A stretch of DNA of 64,000 nt from Actinomycetales bacterium. Its GTDB lineage: Bacteria; Actinomycetota; Actinomycetes; Actinomycetales; Microbacteriaceae. Position 1 is the first letter of the stretch, and every line of letters begins with the position of its first letter. The stretch spans positions 33,800-97,799 of the forward strand of contig JAATGV010000023.1 of the NCBI GenBank assembly GCA_015654475.1. Direction: 5' to 3'. Both the position numbers and the translations under genes were made by a program. This document shows, in pieces, positions 1 to 8,669 of the stretch. The notes below the pieces were generated by a model. The model was not told where the DNA came from. It made no database searches and worked only from the letters and a program-made list of their open reading frames with translations.

Positions 1-59
1 TCTGAGCAGATGTACCTGGGTGGGGCACGCGGCCCAGAACACATGCTATCGATGGCGTT

Positions 60-1343
60 CTAGCCAGCGGAGTCCCGCTCGAACACCGCGAGAGTCTCCA
101 CATGATGACTATTGGGATACAGGTCGAACGCACGCAGTGACGCAAATGCGTACCCCGCACGCACCAACGCCCCCGCATCGCGAGCGAACGTGACAGGGTC
201 ACACGCCACATACACGATCCGTGCCGGATTCAGCGCGATCAGTTCGTCCATGACCGCATTGCCCGCGCCCGCGCGCGGTGGATCGAGCACAACCGTCGCC
301 GCGTCGAGGCTGCGCTCGCTCCTGCGCGCGTTGCGCAGATACCAGAGTGTCGATGCCACAGCAGCCGTAGCGGCTGGCCAGGACGCGAGATTGCGTGCCG
401 CCAGTTCCGACGCTTGAGAATCTGACTCCACTGTGACGATTCGGGCACCGGATCGTGCAAGCGGTGCAGCAAGCAAGCCGACCCCGCCATACAGGTCGAG
501 GTTGTCGGCCTGTGGCTCCCAGGCGCTGCCGAGCACCGCGGATTCGACTGCCGCGGCGAGAGTGTCCGCGGCATCGACATGCACCTGCCAGAAGCCGGAT
601 GCGAGCACCGAGAACTCGATTCCTGCCGCGGTTCGGGTGGTTACCGCCTCCGGCTGGCCGTCGACGAGCACACGAGCGCCCTCGTCGGAGAGCACGAGAT
701 CCACCCGCTGAGCCCCGGGGTGCACGGCGCGATGCGCGCCAAGCGCAGCCAGATCGGGATGAGCGAGCGGCAGATCATGAACCGAGACGACCGTGTTGCT
801 GCGCGCCGCCATCGGCCCGGTCACCCCGCCCGCATCGACATGCAGACCGACACGAGTGCGCCAACCAATGCCTCGATCCCGCACGGCGCCTCTACCCACC
901 GGCTCAACCTCGAAGGCAGGAAACTCGACGATCTTGCCCACCCTGTGCAGTGCGTCTGAGATCACGCTACCTTTCAGCTGCCGTTGCTCACTCAGCTGGA
1001 TGTGGCCGAAATCCGCGCCGCCGGGCCGAGCGGTCTCGGGTCGTCCCAACTGCGCCTCCGGCCAAACGTGATCCTGCCGCGAGGCTGACGGTTCGACCAC
1101 CTCGGTGACCAGCCCGCGCATAAAGGAGCCCTTGTCTTGGGTGATGCGCGCTCGCACCACTTCGCCAGGCATCGTGTCCGGCACGAACACGACACGACCC
1201 TGCGTGCGGCCGACGAACACGCCACCATGTGCCACGCCCGTCACCTCGAGCTCGACCTCGCTGCCCTCCTCGCCCTTGGGTGCAGAGACACCTTCGGTGC
1301 TCGGCGAGTCTGATGCGGATGTGCGTGGGCGACGATGAGGCAT
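60..1343 (-). CDS. TrmA/RumA-family class I SAM-dependent RNA (uracil-5-)methyltransferase with TRAM domain
   Basis: A 427-residue protein. The N-terminal part (about residues 28-85) reads as a TRAM RNA-binding domain. The C-terminal half is a Rossmann methyltransferase with a SAM-binding loop (LDLYGGVG, near residue 285), a VLDPPRAG motif and the family's nucleophile motif ACDPVTFARD (Cys near 381). This family methylates C5 of uridines in rRNA or tRNA. Which RNA is the substrate cannot be told, and the four-cysteine iron-sulfur cluster of classical RumA is not evident. The frame stays open upstream to 1772, but that extension is antisense to maf and low in complexity. The ATG at 1343 was chosen because the TRAM domain follows and a TAGAGT hexamer lies 7 nt upstream. 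It is head to head with maf. Confidence 0.85.
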   Translation of the reverse strand: MPHRRPRTSASDSPSTEGVSAPKGEEGSEVELEVTGVAHGGVFVGRTQGRVVFVPDTMPGEVVRARITQDKGSFMRGLVTEVVEPSASRQDHVWPEAQLGRPETARPGGADFGHIQLSEQRQLKGSVISDALHRVGKIVEFPAFEVEPVGRGAVRDRGIGWRTRVGLHVDAGGVTGPMAARSNTVVSVHDLPLAHPDLAALGAHRAVHPGAQRVDLVLSDEGARVLVDGQPEAVTTRTAAGIEFSVLASGFWQVHVDAADTLAAAVESAVLGSAWEPQADNLDLYGGVGLLAAPLARSGARIVTVESDSQASELAARNLASWPAATAAVASTLWYLRNARRSERSLDAATVVLDPPRAGAGNAVMDELIALNPARIVYVACDPVTFARDAGALVRAGYAFASLRAFDLYPNSHHVETLAVFERDSAG

Positions 1344-1350
1344 GACAATG

Positions 1351-1356
1351 ACTCTA
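1351..1356 (-). promoter_or_regulatory. Candidate leaderless -10 element for the RNA methyltransferase
   Basis: On the minus strand TAGAGT is followed by 7 nt and then the ATG at 1343. This is the TANNNT-N6/7-start arrangement seen at several other genes in the window. No Shine-Dalgarno sequence precedes the ATG. Confidence 0.5.
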
Positions 1357-1985
1357 TGACCCAACTGATCCTCGCATCCACCTCGCCCGCCCGGTTGGCT
1401 ATCCTGAGAGCGGCCGGAGTGGAGCCGGCGCCCGTTCCGAGCAACGTTGACGAAGACGCCATGGTTGCCAAGGCCACTGAGGCGAGCGGGCCGATGGATG
1501 CTCCGGCCGTTGTGGCGTTGCTCGCCAGAGCGAAGGCCGAGGCTGTTGCCAACCAACTGCCCGAGAGCGATGCGCTCGTGTTCGGCGGAGATTCGGCGTT
1601 TCTGTTCGACGGTGAGATCTGGGGCAAGCCGCACACCCCCGAAAAGGCGAAGGAGCGCATTCGCAGGTTGAGCGGCGCACACGGCGTGCTGTATTCGGGG
1701 CACTGGCTCATCGACATGCGACAGGGCAGCGGCCGACGCGGTGTTGGGCGGGTCGACTCGGCGATCGTCCATTTCTCCAGCATGAGCGACACCGAAATCG
1801 ATGCCTATGTCGCGACGGGAGAACCACTCGAAGTTGCCGGCTCATTCACCGTCGATGGGCTCGGGCAGGCGTTCATCGACCGCATCGAGGGCGCGCCAAG
1901 TTGTGTTATCGGCCTGTCGGTGCCGACGCTGCGCAGCCTGTGCACCGAGCTCGGGGTCGCGTGGCCACAACTGTGGTCGAGGTAA
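1356..1985 (+). CDS. maf: Maf family nucleotide pyrophosphatase
   Basis: A 209-residue protein with the Maf fold signatures: STSPAR at the N terminus (residues 6-11), SNVDED, then GGDSAFLFDGEIWGKP followed by a helix ending RLSG. Maf proteins hydrolyse non-canonical or methylated nucleoside triphosphates to monophosphates. The ATG at 1356 was preferred to the in-frame ATG at 1335 because the conserved LILASTSPAR follows it directly. Its start lies only 12 nt from the start of the divergent RNA methyltransferase, so the two promoters must overlap each other's 5' ends. Actinobacterial maf is often found beside acyl-CoA carboxylase genes, as here. Confidence 0.88.
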   Translation: MTQLILASTSPARLAILRAAGVEPAPVPSNVDEDAMVAKATEASGPMDAPAVVALLARAKAEAVANQLPESDALVFGGDSAFLFDGEIWGKPHTPEKAKERIRRLSGAHGVLYSGHWLIDMRQGSGRRGVGRVDSAIVHFSSMSDTEIDAYVATGEPLEVAGSFTVDGLGQAFIDRIEGAPSCVIGLSVPTLRSLCTELGVAWPQLWSR

Positions 1986-2177
1986 CCGGCAGGCGTGCCA
2001 TCGGATCCGCCATGTCACGTCAAGCTTGACTCTCGACACGGCCACGATCGGAACAGCGGCAATCAGCAGCTAAACGCGTAGTCACCCACTAGCATGAGCG
2101 AAGGCATTGGCTACGCTCGACAATGAATGCTGCGCGTATTTGTCGCAGAGCCACTGAATCATGTCCCCGACCTTCAA

Positions 2178-2183
2178 TAGGCT
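2178..2183 (+). promoter_or_regulatory. Candidate -10 element for the carboxylase gene
   Basis: TAGGCT lies 10 nt before the ATG at 2194, so the transcript would have almost no leader. There is no purine-rich ribosome binding site before the ATG. Confidence 0.4.
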
Positions 2184-2193
2184 AAGAAATACT

Positions 2194-4014
2194 ATGGACC
2201 TCACCGCTACAACGCACACTGCCCAAGAGCACGGCGATGCGACGCCGCGCGCCATTTCTACCGTGCTCGTCGCCAACCGTGGCGAGATCGCGGTGCGGGT
2301 CATTCGTGCCGCGCGCGACTCCGGTTACCGTTCGGTGGCCGTGTACTCCGACCAAGACAGACACTCGCTTCACGTTCGGCTGGCAGATGAGGCCTATTCG
2401 CTCGATGGCGCCACCGCCGCAGACACCTATCTGTCGATTCCCAAGCTGCTATCGGTCGCTGTTCGTGCCGGTGCAGACGCAGTTCATCCCGGTTACGGGT
2501 TTTTGTCTGAGAACCCCGACTTTGCGCGCGCGGTCATCGATGCGGGGCTGACGTGGATCGGGCCGTCCCCAGAAGCCATCGAGGCTCTCGGCGATAAAGT
2601 ATCGGCGAGGCATGTCGCCGAGCGAGTCGGAGCGCCGCTTGCCCCTGGCACGGTCGACCCGGTATCGACGCCGGAGGAGATCGTGGCGTTCGCCAACGAG
2701 GTCGGCCTCCCCGTGGCCATCAAGGCGGCCTTCGGCGGCGGCGGCCGCGGCCTCAAAGTCGCATACACGTTGGAGGAGATCCCGAGTCAGTTCGAGTCCG
2801 CTACTCGCGAGGCATTGGCTGCTTTCGGCCGAGGCGAGTGTTTCGTGGAAAAGTTTCTGGCCATGCCCCGGCATATCGAAACACAGTGCCTCGCCGATTC
2901 ACGGGGAACAGTGGTCGTCGTCGGCACTCGTGACTGCTCGCTGCAGCGCCGCAACCAGAAGCTCGTTGAAGAAGCACCCGCGCCATTCTTGAGTGCCGAA
3001 CAGGAGAAGGTCCTGTACGAGTCGTCGAAGGCGATTCTGGCTGAGGTCGGCTACGTCGGGGCAGGAACGTGCGAATTCTTGCTCGGACACGACGGCACGC
3101 TGTCATTTCTCGAGGTCAACACTCGCCTGCAGGTCGAGCACACTGTCTCTGAAGAGACCACCGGAATCGATCTTGTCCGCGAACAGTTCCGTCTTGCTGA
3201 GGGGGGAACCCTCGATTACCCAGACCCTCGGCCTCACGCCCATTCCTTCGAGTTCCGCATCAATGGCGAAGACCCTGGTAACGGATTCCTGCCCACGCCC
3301 GGCATCATCCATTCGTTTCATGCCCCATCGGGTGCAGGTGTGCGTGTGGACACCGGGTACGAGTCCGGCGATGTGGTCTCCGGCGCGTTCGATTCGCTTC
3401 TCGCGAAACTCGTTGTGACAGGTCCAACACGAGAAGAGGCGCTACAGCGCGCCCGCAGGGCTCTCGGTGAATTCGAGGTGACTGGGGTGCCGACGGTGCT
3501 GCCTTTCGACAGGGCGGTGGTCAACGATCCAGATTTCACTGCTGTCGACGGCACGCTTCGCGTCTTCACGCAGTGGATAGAGACCGAATTCAGCGCCGAG
3601 ATCCCCGCCTGGTCGGGAAGTGCAGAGCACCCGAATCCGCTGCTCTCCGAACGCGACTCGGTTGTCGTCGAGGTCGACGGCAAGCGCATTGAGGTCAGTG
3701 TGCCGCGAGTCCTGGCGTTCGCAGGAAAGTCGGGCGATACGCTTCAGGTCGCACCGCAACGGCGGTTCCGCGACCAGACCCGATCCGCAGCATCCGGAGA
3801 CGCGGTGACCGCGCCCATGCAGGCCACCGTGATCGCGACGAATGTCTCGGTGGGTGACCGAGTTGTGAAGGGTGACCCTCTCGTTGTCCTCGAGGCGATG
3901 AAGATGGAACAGCCCATCCTTTCCCCGCGCGACGGCATCGTCGCCTCGGTCGATGCACCCGTGGGACACACGGTCACGAGCGGCCATGTTCTTGTCGCGC
4001 TCGAGCCCGCCTAG
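2194..4014 (+). CDS. Acetyl-/propionyl-CoA carboxylase alpha subunit (biotin carboxylase plus biotin carboxyl carrier domain)
   Basis: A 606-residue protein fusing biotin carboxylase (about residues 25-470) with a C-terminal biotinyl domain. Visible signatures are [17 protein letters not shown] at the start of the carboxylase domain, the glycine-rich ATP-grasp loop [19 protein letters not shown], and the biotin attachment motif EAMKM with the acceptor lysine at about residue 570. It carboxylates biotin with bicarbonate and ATP. A separate beta subunit, not in this window, would transfer CO2 to acetyl- or propionyl-CoA for fatty acid synthesis. Length and architecture match AccA3/BccA of actinobacteria. 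The reading frame begins earlier (2161), but conserved sequence and the TAGGCT hexamer favour the ATG at 2194. Confidence 0.9.
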   Translation: MDLTATTHTAQEHGDATPRAISTVLVANRGEIAVRVIRAARDSGYRSVAVYSDQDRHSLHVRLADEAYSLDGATAADTYLSIPKLLSVAVRAGADAVHPGYGFLSENPDFARAVIDAGLTWIGPSPEAIEALGDKVSARHVAERVGAPLAPGTVDPVSTPEEIVAFANEVGLPVAIKAAFGGGGRGLKVAYTLEEIPSQFESATREALAAFGRGECFVEKFLAMPRHIETQCLADSRGTVVVVGTRDCSLQRRNQKLVEEAPAPFLSAEQEKVLYESSKAILAEVGYVGAGTCEFLLGHDGTLSFLEVNTRLQVEHTVSEETTGIDLVREQFRLAEGGTLDYPDPRPHAHSFEFRINGEDPGNGFLPTPGIIHSFHAPSGAGVRVDTGYESGDVVSGAFDSLLAKLVVTGPTREEALQRARRALGEFEVTGVPTVLPFDRAVVNDPDFTAVDGTLRVFTQWIETEFSAEIPAWSGSAEHPNPLLSERDSVVVEVDGKRIEVSVPRVLAFAGKSGDTLQVAPQRRFRDQTRSAASGDAVTAPMQATVIATNVSVGDRVVKGDPLVVLEAMKMEQPILSPRDGIVASVDAPVGHTVTSGHVLVALEPA

Positions 4015-4071
4015 CAGCATAGCTCCACCATCTTTTGCCTGCCGAAGGTCCCGTCAGGCGTTCACCTCCGG

Positions 4072-4101
4072 TTTGCGCAACTTTGAACAATCGATTAGGT
4101 T
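4072..4101 (+). promoter_or_regulatory. Possible promoter for the secreted lysozyme-fold protein
   Basis: TTGCGC (4073-4078) and TAGGTT (4096-4101) are 17 nt apart. They lie about 80 nt upstream of the start codon. The match to consensus is only moderate. Confidence 0.3.
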
Positions 4102-4184
4102 CTTCTCCGTTATTGATTCGTTATGGAGATGGCTGGGCCCCATGCCCGGCGTGCAGGGCCCGATGCCCGCCGCACATACCCGTT

Positions 4185-4793
4185 ATGCACCCCCCAATTA
4201 GCAGACAACACACCCGATCCAATCAAAAACCAACAACACCAGTACCTGGCCTTCCCGGTTCTCGGACTCGACGGAGCGCAGCCCTTCTGCTCGCTGGAGT
4301 GATGAGTGTCAGCCTCATCAGCGCGGCCCCGAATGTCGCACAGGCCGCGCCTGCTCCGGCCCGCGTGACCGCGGCATCTGCAAAGGCGACACCCGCAGCG
4401 CTTAAAGTCTCAAAAAGCCTGAAAAAGCGAGTCAAGGCCAACTCCTCTCGCAGTTCCGTCCCCGTAACCGCTAAGAACAAGCAGGCCGCAAAGGCGTACG
4501 CCAAAATGCTGCTCTCGCGGAAATACTCCTCGCAGAAGAAAGCCGCGAAGCAGTACACCTGTATCGCCAAGGTGTTCAGCTACGAATCCGGCTGGAAGTG
4601 GACAGCCCGGTCAGGCACCGGCTATTTCGGGATCCCGCAGACAAAGAACAACATGGCGAAATACGAGCTCAAGCGCCAGAACTGGCGCAAGCACTACGAG
4701 CCGCAAATTCGCTTCGGGTTCGCCTACATGACCAAAAAGTACGACAACCCGTGCGGCGCCTGGAAGCACATCCAATCGGTCGGTTGGTATTAG
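4185..4793 (+). CDS. Secreted cell-wall protein with aggregation-promoting-factor/lysozyme-like C-terminal domain
   Basis: A 202-residue protein. It has a basic N terminus, a hydrophobic segment (about residues 32-50) and an AQA-AP signal-peptide cleavage region, then a lysine/alanine-rich linker. The C-terminal domain (about 125-202) contains FSYESGWKWTARSGTGYFGIPQ and then QIRFGFAYMTKKYDNPCGAWKH and a terminal GWY. This is the pattern of APF-like, transglycosylase-related domains, whose ESGW glutamate is the likely catalytic residue. It is probably exported to act on or bind peptidoglycan. The ATG at 4185 was chosen because the upstream frame is not protein-like. The two cysteines could form a disulfide. 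Confidence 0.75.
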   Translation: MHPPISRQHTRSNQKPTTPVPGLPGSRTRRSAALLLAGVMSVSLISAAPNVAQAAPAPARVTAASAKATPAALKVSKSLKKRVKANSSRSSVPVTAKNKQAAKAYAKMLLSRKYSSQKKAAKQYTCIAKVFSYESGWKWTARSGTGYFGIPQTKNNMAKYELKRQNWRKHYEPQIRFGFAYMTKKYDNPCGAWKHIQSVGWY

Positions 4794-4921
4794 ACGACCT
4801 GCCAGCCGGGCCGTGTGCACCAGCGGAAGGCCCGCGCCTTAACGCGCCCAAGCACAACGGCTCGGCGGCACAGTCGTCGAGAACAGAGGCGGGGCCGTTC
4901 GCCCATCGCCCTCCGAGGCTT

Positions 4922-4927
4922 TAGGCT
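4922..4927 (+). promoter_or_regulatory. Candidate leaderless -10 element for pnp
   Basis: TAGGCT is followed by 7 nt (GGAGGCT) and the ATG at 4935. The GGAGG is too close to the ATG to work as a normal ribosome binding site, so a leaderless transcript fits better. Confidence 0.5.
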
Positions 4928-4934
4928 GGAGGCT

Positions 4935-5777
4935 ATGAGTTCTGCCCTCCCGAACCCGCTCGACGACCCAACAGCCGTGCCAACGGAGGTCGCTGCTTCG
5001 GCGGCGGCCCGAATCGCCGAGTTGACGGGTGTGGAACGGCATGACATCGCCCTCACCCTCGGCTCCGGCTGGGGAAAAGCCGCCGAATTGATCGGTACAA
5101 CCGTTGCCGAGTTCGCGGCAACCGAGGTACCCGGATTCAGCGCACCGGTAGTGCCTGGCCACCCCGGGTCCATTCGGTCGGTCGTCCTCGAGTCAGGCAC
5201 ACATGTGCTCGTCATCGGCGCCCGTACCCACTTCTATGAAGACCACGGGGTGCGTCGGGTTGTGCACAGTGTGCGCACTGCCGCCGCAACCGGTGCCAAG
5301 GTCATGGTGCTCACCAACGGCGCCGGCGGTATCAAGCGCAGTTGGCATGCCGGTCAGCCCGTGCTGATCAGCGACCACATCAATCTCACGGCCGCATCAC
5401 CCCTCGAAGGCGCCACTTTCGTCGATCTGACCGATCTGTATTCTGCCCGCCTGCGGGATCTGGCAAGGTCGGTGGATCCCTCCCTCGATGAAGGCGTGTA
5501 CGTGCAGTTCCGTGGCCCGCACTTCGAGACCCCCGCTGAAGTGCAGATGGCCAAGGCCATCGGCGGCCATATCGTGGGCATGTCAACGGCTCTTGAGGCC
5601 ATCGCCGCACGAGAGGCAGGCATGGAGGTGCTCGGTCTCTCCCTCATCACCAATCCCGCCGCCGGCATCACCGGAGACGCGCTTTCACACATCGATGTCA
5701 TCCAGGCAGGCAAGGTAGCCGAGCCCGTCATCAGCGCGCTTCTCGCGCGCATCGTCAAGGAGATCACCGTCCCATGA
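4935..5777 (+). CDS. punA: Purine nucleoside phosphorylase (trimeric class)
   Basis: A 280-residue enzyme that splits purine nucleosides with phosphate into base and (deoxy)ribose-1-phosphate. Family signatures are GSGWG, PGHPG, ARTHFYE, NGAGGI, the SDHINL...SPLEG loop, a GPHFETPAEV segment near the substrate pocket, and the GMSTALEAIAARE and TNPAAGI motifs. The start at 4935 is set by a TAGGCT hexamer and by the fact that the upstream frame encodes an arginine-rich, unconserved stretch. It overlaps the phosphomutase gene by ATGA, which suggests coupled translation. Together they would turn nucleosides into a pentose-5-phosphate. Confidence 0.9.
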   Translation: MSSALPNPLDDPTAVPTEVAASAAARIAELTGVERHDIALTLGSGWGKAAELIGTTVAEFAATEVPGFSAPVVPGHPGSIRSVVLESGTHVLVIGARTHFYEDHGVRRVVHSVRTAAATGAKVMVLTNGAGGIKRSWHAGQPVLISDHINLTAASPLEGATFVDLTDLYSARLRDLARSVDPSLDEGVYVQFRGPHFETPAEVQMAKAIGGHIVGMSTALEAIAAREAGMEVLGLSLITNPAAGITGDALSHIDVIQAGKVAEPVISALLARIVKEITVP

Positions 5778-7471
5778 GCTCACAATCAGCCGACACAGCA
5801 CTCGAAGCCCTCCTCACCGCCGCCGAGACCTGGCAGGCGCAGGACCCGGATCCGGATACGAGCCTCGAGTTGGGCGACCTCATCACGCGAGCCTCAGCTG
5901 GCGACGCCAAGGCGAACGCCGAGCTAGAGGCGCGGTTCGCCGAACGCCTCGCCTTTGGAACCGCCGGTTTGCGTGGCGAGATGGGCGCCGGACCGAACAG
6001 GATGAACCGGGTGCTGGTTTCGCAGGCCGCGGCCGGTTTCGCCGCGTACCTGCTCGATACCTTCGAGCAGCCGACCATCGTGATCGGTTTCGATGGCCGA
6101 TACAAGTCCCTCGATTTCGCTAAAGACACCGCCGAGATCATGGCTGCGGCCGGCGTCCGTGCCTTGTTGATGCCACGCGAACTGCCCACCCCGGTGACGG
6201 CATTCGCCTTGCGCCACCTCGACCTGTCTGCCGCCGTCATGGTGACCGCGTCGCACAACCCCGGCAAAGACAACGGATACAAGGTCTACCTCGGTGGAGC
6301 CGACGCCGGCTCTCAGATCATCTCGCCGACCGACCAGGTCATCGCCGGGTACATCGACGACATTGCGCTCAACGTCAAAGTGCAAGACATCCCCCGCTCC
6401 GAGGATTACGACCTCGTCTCAGAAGCCGTCATCGACGCATATGTCGACGAGACGGTCGCCACGCTTGCCCCTGGGCCACGCGAGATCAATTTCGTTTACA
6501 CGGCGATGCACGGCGTGGGCTGGGAGGTTGCAGCCCGAGTGTTCACCGACGCAGGCTTTGCGCTTCCCACGATCGTCGCCGAACAGATATCCCCCGACCC
6601 CGCCTTCCCCACTGTGCCATTCCCCAACCCAGAGGAACCAGGTGCAATGGATCTCAGTTTTGCCCTCGCCCGTCAGATCGACGCCGAGTTGATCATCGCC
6701 AACGACCCCGACGCCGACCGCCTCGCCGTCGCCATCCCTGACCTGTCGGTAGAGGCCGGCTGGCGTCGGCTGACGGGCAACGAGGTAGGTGCCCTGCTCG
6801 GCGAGCACATCGCATCCGTCCTTCCTGCCGAGGATCGACCGGGCAAGACTCTGGCACAGTCGCTGGTGTCCAGCCCATTGCTTGGACGCATTGCCGAGCG
6901 ATATGGCCTGGGATACGTGCAGACGCTGACTGGATTCAAATTCGTCAACCGCGTGCCCGGCCTCATTTTCGGCTACGAGGAGGCCCTCGGTTATCTGGTC
7001 GATCCCGACCTTGTGCGCGACAAAGACGGTGTCTCCGCCGCCGCCGCTTTTCTCGTCTACGCCGCAGCGCTCAAGGCAAAGGGCAAGACGGTCGCCGATG
7101 CGCTTGACGACATCGTGGACGCCTATGGTCGTTACGATTCCGACCAGGTGTCCCTTCGGGTCGACGATCTTTCACAGATCGCACGCATCATGCGCGGTCT
7201 GCGCGAAAACCCCCCAACCGAGTTCGCAGGCATCAGCGTCTCGCGCACAGACGACCTCTTGACCGGCTTTGAGGACCTGCCGGCAAGCGACGTGTTGCGC
7301 TACTACCTGACAGACGGGTCGCGAGTGATCTTCCGCCCGAGCGGAACCGAGCCGAAGCTCAAAGTGTATTTGGACGTTGCGTCTGTCGATGGCACGAGAG
7401 CCGAGCGATACGCGGGCGCCGCGCACAAGCTCGCCGAACTGCGCGCAGCAGTGACCGCAATCGTCAAATAG
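5774..7471 (+). CDS. Phosphohexomutase/phosphopentomutase of the PMM/PGM family
   Basis: A 565-residue alpha-D-phosphohexomutase superfamily enzyme with all four domain motifs: the phosphoserine loop TASHNPG (about residues 156-162), the metal loop DPDADR, the sugar loop GYEEALGY and the phosphate loop RPSGTEPK near the C terminus. The length is typical of the long bacterial type. The ATGA overlap with the purine nucleoside phosphorylase suggests that its physiological substrate may be (deoxy)ribose-1-phosphate, giving ribose-5-phosphate. Glucose- or mannose-1-phosphate activity cannot be excluded from sequence alone. Confidence 0.88.
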   Translation: MSSQSADTALEALLTAAETWQAQDPDPDTSLELGDLITRASAGDAKANAELEARFAERLAFGTAGLRGEMGAGPNRMNRVLVSQAAAGFAAYLLDTFEQPTIVIGFDGRYKSLDFAKDTAEIMAAAGVRALLMPRELPTPVTAFALRHLDLSAAVMVTASHNPGKDNGYKVYLGGADAGSQIISPTDQVIAGYIDDIALNVKVQDIPRSEDYDLVSEAVIDAYVDETVATLAPGPREINFVYTAMHGVGWEVAARVFTDAGFALPTIVAEQISPDPAFPTVPFPNPEEPGAMDLSFALARQIDAELIIANDPDADRLAVAIPDLSVEAGWRRLTGNEVGALLGEHIASVLPAEDRPGKTLAQSLVSSPLLGRIAERYGLGYVQTLTGFKFVNRVPGLIFGYEEALGYLVDPDLVRDKDGVSAAAAFLVYAAALKAKGKTVADALDDIVDAYGRYDSDQVSLRVDDLSQIARIMRGLRENPPTEFAGISVSRTDDLLTGFEDLPASDVLRYYLTDGSRVIFRPSGTEPKLKVYLDVASVDGTRAERYAGAAHKLAELRAAVTAIVK

Positions 7472-7509
7472 TCGTTGCGAGTCGGCGACGACACCGTCGG
7501 TGCAGTGGC

Positions 7510-8616
7510 CTACAAGCCGAGCGCGTCGAATCCCTCGGTAATGCGGTCGGCCAAGTCTTCGCGCTCATCTGCGCGAAGAAAGCTGCCATCTGCGGCATTG
7601 AGCGCAAAGACTTCCAAATCTCCGAGGTCATAGCCGAAAGCGTCGACGAGCAAACCCAGTTCACGAGTAATACTCGTCGAACTCATCAGGCGGTTATCGG
7701 GGTTCACAGTCACAGAGATTCCAGCCTCGTAAAAGATGTCGAACGGATGGTCTTCGACGGTGTCGCCCAGGTCGCGCATTCCTGCCGTAGCAAGATTGGA
7801 AGACGGGCAGCATTCAAGTGTGATGCCACGATCCCGCACCCACGATGCCGTCTCCCCAAGCACGATCTCGCCCGCCGGAGTGATCGAGATGTCTTCGATG
7901 AGGCGAACTCCATGGCCAATTCGTAGCGCACGACCCGCAACGATGGCGTCCTGAATCGATTCCAGGTCGCCTTCCTCCCCCGCATGGATGGTGGTCGGGA
8001 AAAACTTTGAGGCAAGGTAGTCGAGCGCTTCAGCGTGCAACGAAGGCGGAAAACCCACCTCCGGCCCCGCAAGGTCGAACCCGACAACACCGTCGTACCG
8101 GTTGGCGACAGCGAGCTGCGCGATCTCATAAGAATGATCATTTTGCCGCATCGCGCACAGCACCTGGCGAACGTCGATCTCGCCGCCCCGAGCGCGCACC
8201 TCGGCACGACCAATGGCGAAACCGGAACGCACAGCATCCACTGCCTCTTGAAGGGTAAGTCCACGCTCAAGATGCTGCTCGGGGGCCCAACGCACCTCCG
8301 CATACAACACGCCGTCGGCCGCCAAGTCGCTGACAAACTCTCGGGCCACACGAGTCAGTCCGGCTGTGGTCTGCATCACTGCGGTGGTGTGCACGAACGC
8401 CTCAAGGTAATCTTCAAGCTCACCCGACGTGCTCGACTCCTCGAACCACCGGGCAAGTGACGTGGCATCCTGCGCCGGAAGGGCATAACCGATATCGTCG
8501 GCAAGTTCGATAATCGTCTGCGGACGCAGCCCCCCGTCGAGATGGTCATGCAACGAAACTTTGGGCACCGTCGTAATGTCGATCCCCTGAACCAGGTATG
8601 TGTCGCGAGTGCTCAT
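7510..8616 (-). CDS. add: Adenosine deaminase
   Basis: A 368-residue zinc amidohydrolase that deaminates (deoxy)adenosine to (deoxy)inosine. The zinc-binding HDH lies in SLHDHLDGGLRP near residue 22. Further signatures are HAGEEGDLESI, RIGHGV and ECCPSSNL. The product inosine can be taken by the phosphorylase or the nucleoside hydrolase encoded nearby. It is convergent with the phosphomutase gene and lies downstream of deoA on the same strand. It has its own TAAGGT hexamer 6 nt before the ATG, so independent leaderless transcription is likely. Confidence 0.92.
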   Translation of the reverse strand: MSTRDTYLVQGIDITTVPKVSLHDHLDGGLRPQTIIELADDIGYALPAQDATSLARWFEESSTSGELEDYLEAFVHTTAVMQTTAGLTRVAREFVSDLAADGVLYAEVRWAPEQHLERGLTLQEAVDAVRSGFAIGRAEVRARGGEIDVRQVLCAMRQNDHSYEIAQLAVANRYDGVVGFDLAGPEVGFPPSLHAEALDYLASKFFPTTIHAGEEGDLESIQDAIVAGRALRIGHGVRLIEDISITPAGEIVLGETASWVRDRGITLECCPSSNLATAGMRDLGDTVEDHPFDIFYEAGISVTVNPDNRLMSSTSITRELGLLVDAFGYDLGDLEVFALNAADGSFLRADEREDLADRITEGFDALGL

Positions 8617-8622
8617 GTTCTT

Positions 8623-8628
8623 ACCTTA
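8623..8628 (-). promoter_or_regulatory. Candidate leaderless -10 element for add
   Basis: On the minus strand TAAGGT is followed by AAGAAC (6 nt) and the ATG at 8616. No ribosome binding site is present. Confidence 0.55.
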
Positions 8629-8669
8629 GCCACCGTCGGCAGTCGAAACAGCGTGAGTAAGAGCCACCG

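Noticed and set aside
455..1108. Long arginine/proline-rich frame on the plus strand
   Set aside because: A shadow of the methyltransferase gene, with composition typical of antisense frames in GC-rich DNA.
1344..1772. N-terminal extension of the RNA methyltransferase frame
   Set aside because: It is fully antisense to maf, has no domain, and a good start with a -10-like hexamer exists at 1343.
2019..2030. Perfect palindrome GTCAAGCTTGAC after maf as an operator
   Set aside because: Twelve bases, 160 nt from the next start, with no regulator to link it to. Likely chance.
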